Shown here: piece by piece, positions 59,504-64,000 of the stretch
Layout of the letters: every line of letters begins with the position of its first letter
Position numbering within the stretch: position 1 is the stretch's first letter
Assembly: GCA_035048815.1 (NCBI GenBank)
Contig: JAUCBN010000024.1
Coordinates: 69,501-133,500 of the forward strand
Source: Abelmoschus esculentus
Lineage: Eukaryota; Streptophyta; Magnoliopsida; Malvales; Malvaceae
Length of the DNA: 64,000 bases
Reading direction: 5' to 3'
Notes under the pieces: generated by a model
What the model was told of the DNA's origin: nothing
The model's input: the letters and a program-made list of their open reading frames with translations, nothing else
Database searches by the model: none
Made by a program: the position numbers and the translations under genes

Positions 59504-60358
59504 TTAAGATGAAGAAGACTCAGTGTTGGTAACATGAAGCCGAATACAATAATCATTATTGTTGTGGGTGTCACTTTTGGAATCAAAGCTATTTCCAGCA
59601 TTGCCATTGACATTTCCATTACCATCTTCATTGTTGTCTCCACTCGTACGGTTGTTGTTGTTAAGGTTGAGGTTACCGACCGCTAACATCTCTTTCTTAC
59701 CAAAAGTGTTCTTGTTGTTGTGCATCCAGACCTTGAGAACTCCTCTGTCGACCCCGACTTCATCGCACAACTCTTTTAACAGCCTTTCTTCTCCCCTCGG
59801 CATCCTCCAACCGATCCTCTCTGCAAAAGCATGCATCTTTTCTTTCTGTTCTTTGCTGAACTTTGTTCTTGACCTCTTTCTCCCACTCGTGTTGGTTGTG
59901 CGGGTGCGGGTGTTTTTGTCTGTGACTTCACCCCTCTGATGTTGATACTTATCCAACGGCCCTGAGTAGCCGGAGCACAAGGTCAGCAGCATGTGGGGTG
60001 CAGAAGAGTAGGAGTAAGGGACAGGTGAGGGTGGGCTGCTCGTTGGGCTTGTACTTGAGCTAGGAGGATTACGCAGGAAAGCAGGAGCGTCACGGCGGTG
60101 GAAGTTACGGTGGCAACCACAGGCGGCACATTTGAAGGAAGCAGGGTCTGTTGGCATGAACTCACCACAACCATCCAGGGCATGTCCACCCAAGGTAGCA
60201 GCATGGTTTTTGAGGCACTCTTTGTAAGAAACCTGCAGCATTGGCTGATGATGGACTAGGAGTGACAAAGCTTTGCTCTTGGCGTTGCTGGGGTGTGTCT
60301 CTGATGAGGACTCGGATTGTGCGTAGGGGGTGGCTTTAGTGTTGTTGATTAGCTCCAT
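59504..60358 (-). CDS. ZHD: zinc finger-homeodomain (ZF-HD/ZHD) transcription factor
   Basis: An intronless frame of 284 residues starting MELINNTKATPYAQ; no ATG lies upstream in frame. The ZF-HD dimerisation finger spans about residues 45-90: YKECLKNHAATLGGHALDGC, GEFMP, then FKCAACGCHRNFHRR. The homeodomain spans about 160-218: RKRSRTKFSKEQKEKMHAFA, ERIGWRMPRGEE and the recognition helix GVLKVWMHNNKNTFGK. The linker is Ser/Pro-rich and the tail Asn-rich. ZHD proteins bind ATTA-core sites as dimers, shape flower and leaf development and stress responses, and are restrained by MINI ZINC FINGER proteins. Close relatives are AtHB29/ZFHD1 and AtHB31; I cannot separate these by eye. Confidence 0.95.
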   Translation of the reverse strand: MELINNTKATPYAQSESSSETHPSNAKSKALSLLVHHQPMLQVSYKECLKNHAATLGGHALDGCGEFMPTDPASFKCAACGCHRNFHRRDAPAFLRNPPSSSTSPTSSPPSPVPYSYSSAPHMLLTLCSGYSGPLDKYQHQRGEVTDKNTRTRTTNTSGRKRSRTKFSKEQKEKMHAFAERIGWRMPRGEERLLKELCDEVGVDRGVLKVWMHNNKNTFGKKEMLAVGNLNLNNNNRTSGDNNEDGNGNVNGNAGNSFDSKSDTHNNNDYCIRLHVTNTESSSS

Positions 60359-61778
60359 TTTTTCTAAAAAACTAGAATAAAAGTGAAAGCTTGATGGACT
60401 GAAAAGGGGGAACCTTTTAGTGGGGGTTCGGGTTTTGCTGAAGCTCAAGAGAAGCTTGGTCTAACAGTAGTGAATATAGAGACACAAGGGGTGATGGTTC
60501 TATCAGATAGATCAAAGATCAGGACAATTAAGTTAAAACGTCGGTAAGAGAGGGATGGTTTGGTCGGATCCTTTCCTAATTAAAACATTAACAGTTATGG
60601 TCTGTTTTTGTCTTTTATGTTTTACAACTCCTTATTCATCAATCATGATTTTTAATTATACTCCAAGGAACAAATTAAATGCCACAATTCATTAAAGATT
60701 AGTAGAGTAGAGAAGCATCAAAATCAAATCTATTGTTTGTAAAACTTGGACATAATCACATTATTTGCGAGGATGTACGTCTTAATCACTTTCAAGGCAC
60801 GAAAAATGACAAGACATGAGTTGTAAATTAAGCTATAAAAACAATTCAATGTTCTAAGACACTAAAATTAAGCTATAGAAGCAATGCCTTAATCATGTCA
60901 AGGAAGCACGCGCATTAGTGTACTGTTAGAACAAAGACTTCCATTCAAGCTTTCAGATTCTACCGTTGGGTTTAAATAGTAATTACTCTAGGTTAAATTA
61001 CTCGACAGAGTCTCATTTGATTAAATTTGATTATTCAATGACTCCATTTAATATATTTTTTTTCAAGTTAAATTGAATGATTTTAGATAAATAGGAACTG
61101 GTGTTTATCAGAACTACCAACAAGAGGATTATTGTCCCCATAATGCAGCATTTGTTAAAAGGTCCTAACTGAGGGGGTTGATTTTAAGGACTCAAAGTGC
61201 CTAAATTCAATGCCTACAACAGCAAGTAGGAGTAGGAGAAGTGGCCCTTAATTTCCCTGCAGGAAACACCTGGAGTTATACCAACCATGACCAGTCTTCT
61301 TTAATCTATAGAACCAGAATCCAGGGTCCACTCCCACGTTTTACTGTAACAAATTGGGACGCCACAAGGACCCTGTTTTGTACTACATTTATCATCACAA
61401 TTTACAAAGTCCTTTTATTTTTGGAGTTGTGGGTGGTGGATCACAGGCATTCACCTAATTGCATTGATGTGCTTCGATCAAATATTACTCAAGAAGATTT
61501 TCAGGATTAAAAGGGACCCAAATATTGAATATCTTGAGAGCCTGCCGGGTTTGAATTTAATCCAAATAGGTTCCGGGTTTCAGACTTAGGTACTTAGTAA
61601 CCTCTAATGCAAATCACCACACCTGAAGATGCAAACTCGGAAGACATTCATGGCTCAATCTGAAGCACTGCAAGAATATACATGATGAGAAATGAACTCA
61701 AATTTCATAACTATTCATTAAAACGTGAATTAGTTACTGTCAGTGCAGTACTTCATCATATCTCCTATAGGCTATAGG
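60359..61778. other. ZHD promoter side and intergenic DNA
   Basis: 5' UTR and promoter of the ZHD gene at the left, no other supported gene. The frame near 61241-61510 lacks ATG and motif. Confidence 0.4.
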
Positions 61779-62076
61779 TTAAACGTTTTCCAGGCGGGGA
61801 ATCACCGCAGGTGCCGATGCTATCACAAAATGCATTCCCTACTTTGCCCAGATTGTATTACAGGGTGGCAGACAACGCTGCTGCTTCCTGATACAGTACA
61901 CGTTTCTATTATGAGGTCTGAAGAAAAGCAAGAAGGATAATAAAAATGAAAAAAAGTAAGTCTTTGTGAAGTTACGAGATAATAACCTGTCTTTGCCTTG
62001 GTTGTTGGAATATACTGACGGCCCAAGCCATGATGTAGCACGGCAAGAGAAACCCAGCTGCTCGGAGCAAGAAAAA
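61779..62076 (-). pseudogene. RING-CH (MARCH-like) membrane protein relic, last two exons
   Basis: The exon 61987-62076 is intact and bounded by TTGCAG and GT. It codes FFLLRAAGFLLPCYIMAWAV followed by SIFQQPRQRQ, the last membrane span of the plant RING-CH family that carries a C-terminal DUF3675-like region. The next exon, 61779-61887, starts EAAALSAT and should continue in one frame. Instead the family residues VIQSGQSR and MHFVIASAPAVIPRLENV lie in two other frames, so it has two frame breaks. No RING-CH cysteine cluster is convincing upstream. The family ubiquitinates membrane proteins. The nearest collinear relative, from memory, is At1g14260. Confidence 0.75.
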
Positions 62077-63094
62077 CTGCAAGAAACCATGTAGTTTAAA
62101 TCAGAATGGCTCCATGGTATGGTAACTGTAATGTATAATGTTTACGAACAGCATAGGTGAAACAAAGGAATACTACTATACAACTTACAAGTAAAACGTA
62201 AAAACTTGCAGGGTTGAATCAATGTTGATGATATTAGTTATCCAGTCAGTGTGATGCACAGCCAAGTTGGTTGTGCTTTGCAATATGAAAGCTCCCAAGG
62301 CCTAATCTAATGGTATTCTGTATCATAGACCTGATTAGCAAAGCTGATCCTGTTCAAGATTGAATTTCACTTAAGAGACCGAATACATTGACAAACTATC
62401 AATTTAATATTTTCCTATGGTGGAAACCCACGGTACCTAAACATCATTGAACTAACATGGTCCGTTTTATTTCGAGGACACTTAAGTAGCAGAGTAGGAA
62501 AGATACCTTTCATCATCCAAAGCAATCTCAAGGCTATCGTGGTGTAAAGCCACGATATATGCTGAAGAGATCATCCTCATCGAGTGATCGATGTTTCTAC
62601 TTCAATTTTGACCAATCCTCTTCATAGAAATGTTGCCCCGCCATGATTAGATCGGAAAGAGAACCCTTCTGGCACAACCTAAAGAACTAATCCACCAGGA
62701 GGATACAAAGAAGGAAATGTTAGGCATTTCAAAAAACATAAATTGCAACCAAGCGTATATTACATAGGTTTAGGATATGTGCTAAAATGATCCATGTAAG
62801 GCATAAAAAAATTGGGAGAAAGGGAAAGAGAGAGGGAGGAGGATCAAGCAAGCATAAACCTGTAAGAAAAGGACTGATTATAATTATATACCTTTGAGGT
62901 ATAGAAGAAATTTTCTGTAGCCAAAAATTTGCCTTGAAGCATGGGCATAAAAACTGACCCCAAGTAACAGCGAACATACGAACATTTCTCTGCATGTCAC
63001 AATATATATTGATTATTATCCTGTGGTAAAAGGTAACATAATCAGTGTGGTGATTCATAAATAGTCCTTAACCTTTTCCTTTTGTAATAGCATT
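62077..63094. other. possible decayed upstream part of the RING-CH relic
   Basis: On the minus strand near 62905-62990 a frame reads GVSFYAHASRQIFGYRK, faintly like the YAHR part of a RING-CH finger, but not enough to call. TATCGTGG and CCACGATA form an 8-bp hairpin at 62535-62557. Nothing else is supported. Confidence 0.3.
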
Positions 63095-63482
63095 AGTGCA
63101 GCAGATCTGCACTCAGAGAAGTTACCCTTTGCTTGAAATTCAGAAATATGTGGGTGTGTTGTTTGCTTGGAAGAGTGGAAGCCTGGTGAGATGGTAAAGG
63201 AGATGCCTTGCAGGCACAAGTTCCATGATGGATAAATAAAGTAGTGGCTTATAGTTGTAGTCCATGGGGGGATACCCTGTTTGTAGGTATAATACGCCTG
63301 TTGATGAAGAAGACATGGGCAAGAAGAGAGATGAGCATAGGAGGGAGTTTGGGGTTAATTTTTCTTTTAACTATAGTACGAGAAGTGATGATTCAATTGA
63401 AGTGCATTCAACTGATTCTAATAATGTCTCCTCTGTATCTGTAAGTTTTAGGCCTGATGATAATCATGAAATGGAGGGTTAG
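63095..63482 (+). pseudogene. RING-H2 E3 ligase relic (C-terminal half)
   Basis: The frame at 63155 reads CVVCLEEWKPGEMVKEMPCR then HKFH, the first half of a RING-H2 finger of the RNF126/RING1 type. A TAA at 63233 and a TAG shortly after replace the expected GNCIEKWL region. The frame shifts once before PVCRYNTPVDEEDMGKKRDE, where the Cys before PVC is Tyr. From there the C-terminal tail (HRREFGVNFSFNYSTRSDDS to HEMEG) is open to the TAG at 63480-63482. The zinc site is therefore destroyed. Upstream, KLPFA with another stop fits the region before the finger. It differs in subfamily from the intact RING-H2 gene at 49766. Confidence 0.85.
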
Positions 63483-64000
63483 AGGAATTGTATCATTCTT
63501 CTTTTTTTGCCCTTCATTCCTATTTTCTTTTGAATTTTTTTCCATCTTTGTGGGAAACCATGCACATAGGGATACTTGTCTTTTCACAAATATGTGATTA
63601 TAAATAAATTTATATGTTTCTTTCAGTGCAAAATAGTCCTTGCAATTTGATTCTTGAATAATCTTTGTACCTTCTTTCTTTCATAAGAATACTTCAGGAA
63701 AAAATGTGATTCTGTGAAGAAAGAAGCACCCTGAAGAACATGCTAATTAATTATACTTGGTTGAAGTATGAATTTGTTGTAGACAGTCAACAGAGAATTG
63801 TAGGGAATTTCGCAGAATATAACATTATACCTTCTTATGATATCGATATTCTTTTGAAGATTCCTGAAATTCAATACATATAGCAATCAATATATGTGGT
63901 TTACGGACAAAAGAGATTGATTCTAACTTCTAAATAATAAAGCCCATTGCTTACACTATATTACTAACAACAACCAAGCATTATCAAAGTTCAACCGTGC
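63483..64000. other. intergenic to the window edge
   Basis: AT-rich, no supported gene. The first part may be the old 3' UTR of the RING-H2 relic. Confidence 0.4.

Noticed and set aside
61241..61510. A + strand frame of 89 codons
   Set aside because: It has no ATG and no recognisable domain.
1..64000. CRISPR arrays, operons, prokaryotic islands or organelle DNA insertions
   Set aside because: No regularly spaced repeats and no bacterial-type gene clusters; all genes are plant nuclear families with introns or family-typical intronless structure.

Overview
The window is nuclear DNA from a flowering plant, most likely a core eudicot. It has GT-AG introns, AT-rich intergenic DNA, plant-only gene families (PRE, TCP, ZF-HD, IQD, P-class PPR, HVA22, PMT), a chromovirus-type LTR retrotransposon and non-LTR retroelement debris. 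The species cannot be named from sequence alone.

Layout, left to right. A broken receptor-like cytoplasmic kinase runs off the left edge. Next come a small plastid-targeted membrane protein (-) and a two-exon PRE-type atypical bHLH gene (-). The stretch from 4.2 to 8.1 kb holds two copies of a short retroposon with target-site duplications, a LINE 3' remnant and an unrecognised broken reading frame. A 5572-bp Ty3/gypsy element (-), complete in structure but dead in coding capacity, occupies 12.0-17.6 kb and is flanked by the 5-bp duplication GTTTG. Then follow a SKIP11-like F-box/kelch gene (+), a five-exon HVA22 gene with a 27-nt microexon (-), a 5'-truncated LINE copy (+), a class I TCP gene with a frameshifted C-terminus (-), a CULLIN3 fragment (+), a sphinganine C4-hydroxylase-type gene (+), a six-exon PMT2-like methyltransferase (-), a ten-exon chloroplast CPBP/CAAX-type protease (+), an intronless RING-H2 protein (+), an intronless PPR protein with 13 full repeats (+), a six-exon IQD protein (-) and a ZF-HD homeobox gene (-). 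The right end holds relics of two RING genes, one RING-CH (-) and one RING-H2 (+).

The genes are individually regulated and do not form a pathway. From memory, many of their closest Arabidopsis relatives lie in three duplicated segments of chromosome 1 (around At1g14, At1g26 and At1g69), so the region looks like an ancestral collinear block. I reconstructed exon-intron structures by hand; each multi-exon CDS keeps phase and sums to a whole number of codons.

I found no CRISPR array, operon, tRNA or rRNA gene, and nothing I would call a new biological system. The most notable points are the short retroposon family whose tail resembles LINE tails, the TCP C-terminal frameshift, the tandem duplication at the start of the F-box in the SKIP11-like gene, and the transition-biased decay of the gypsy element.
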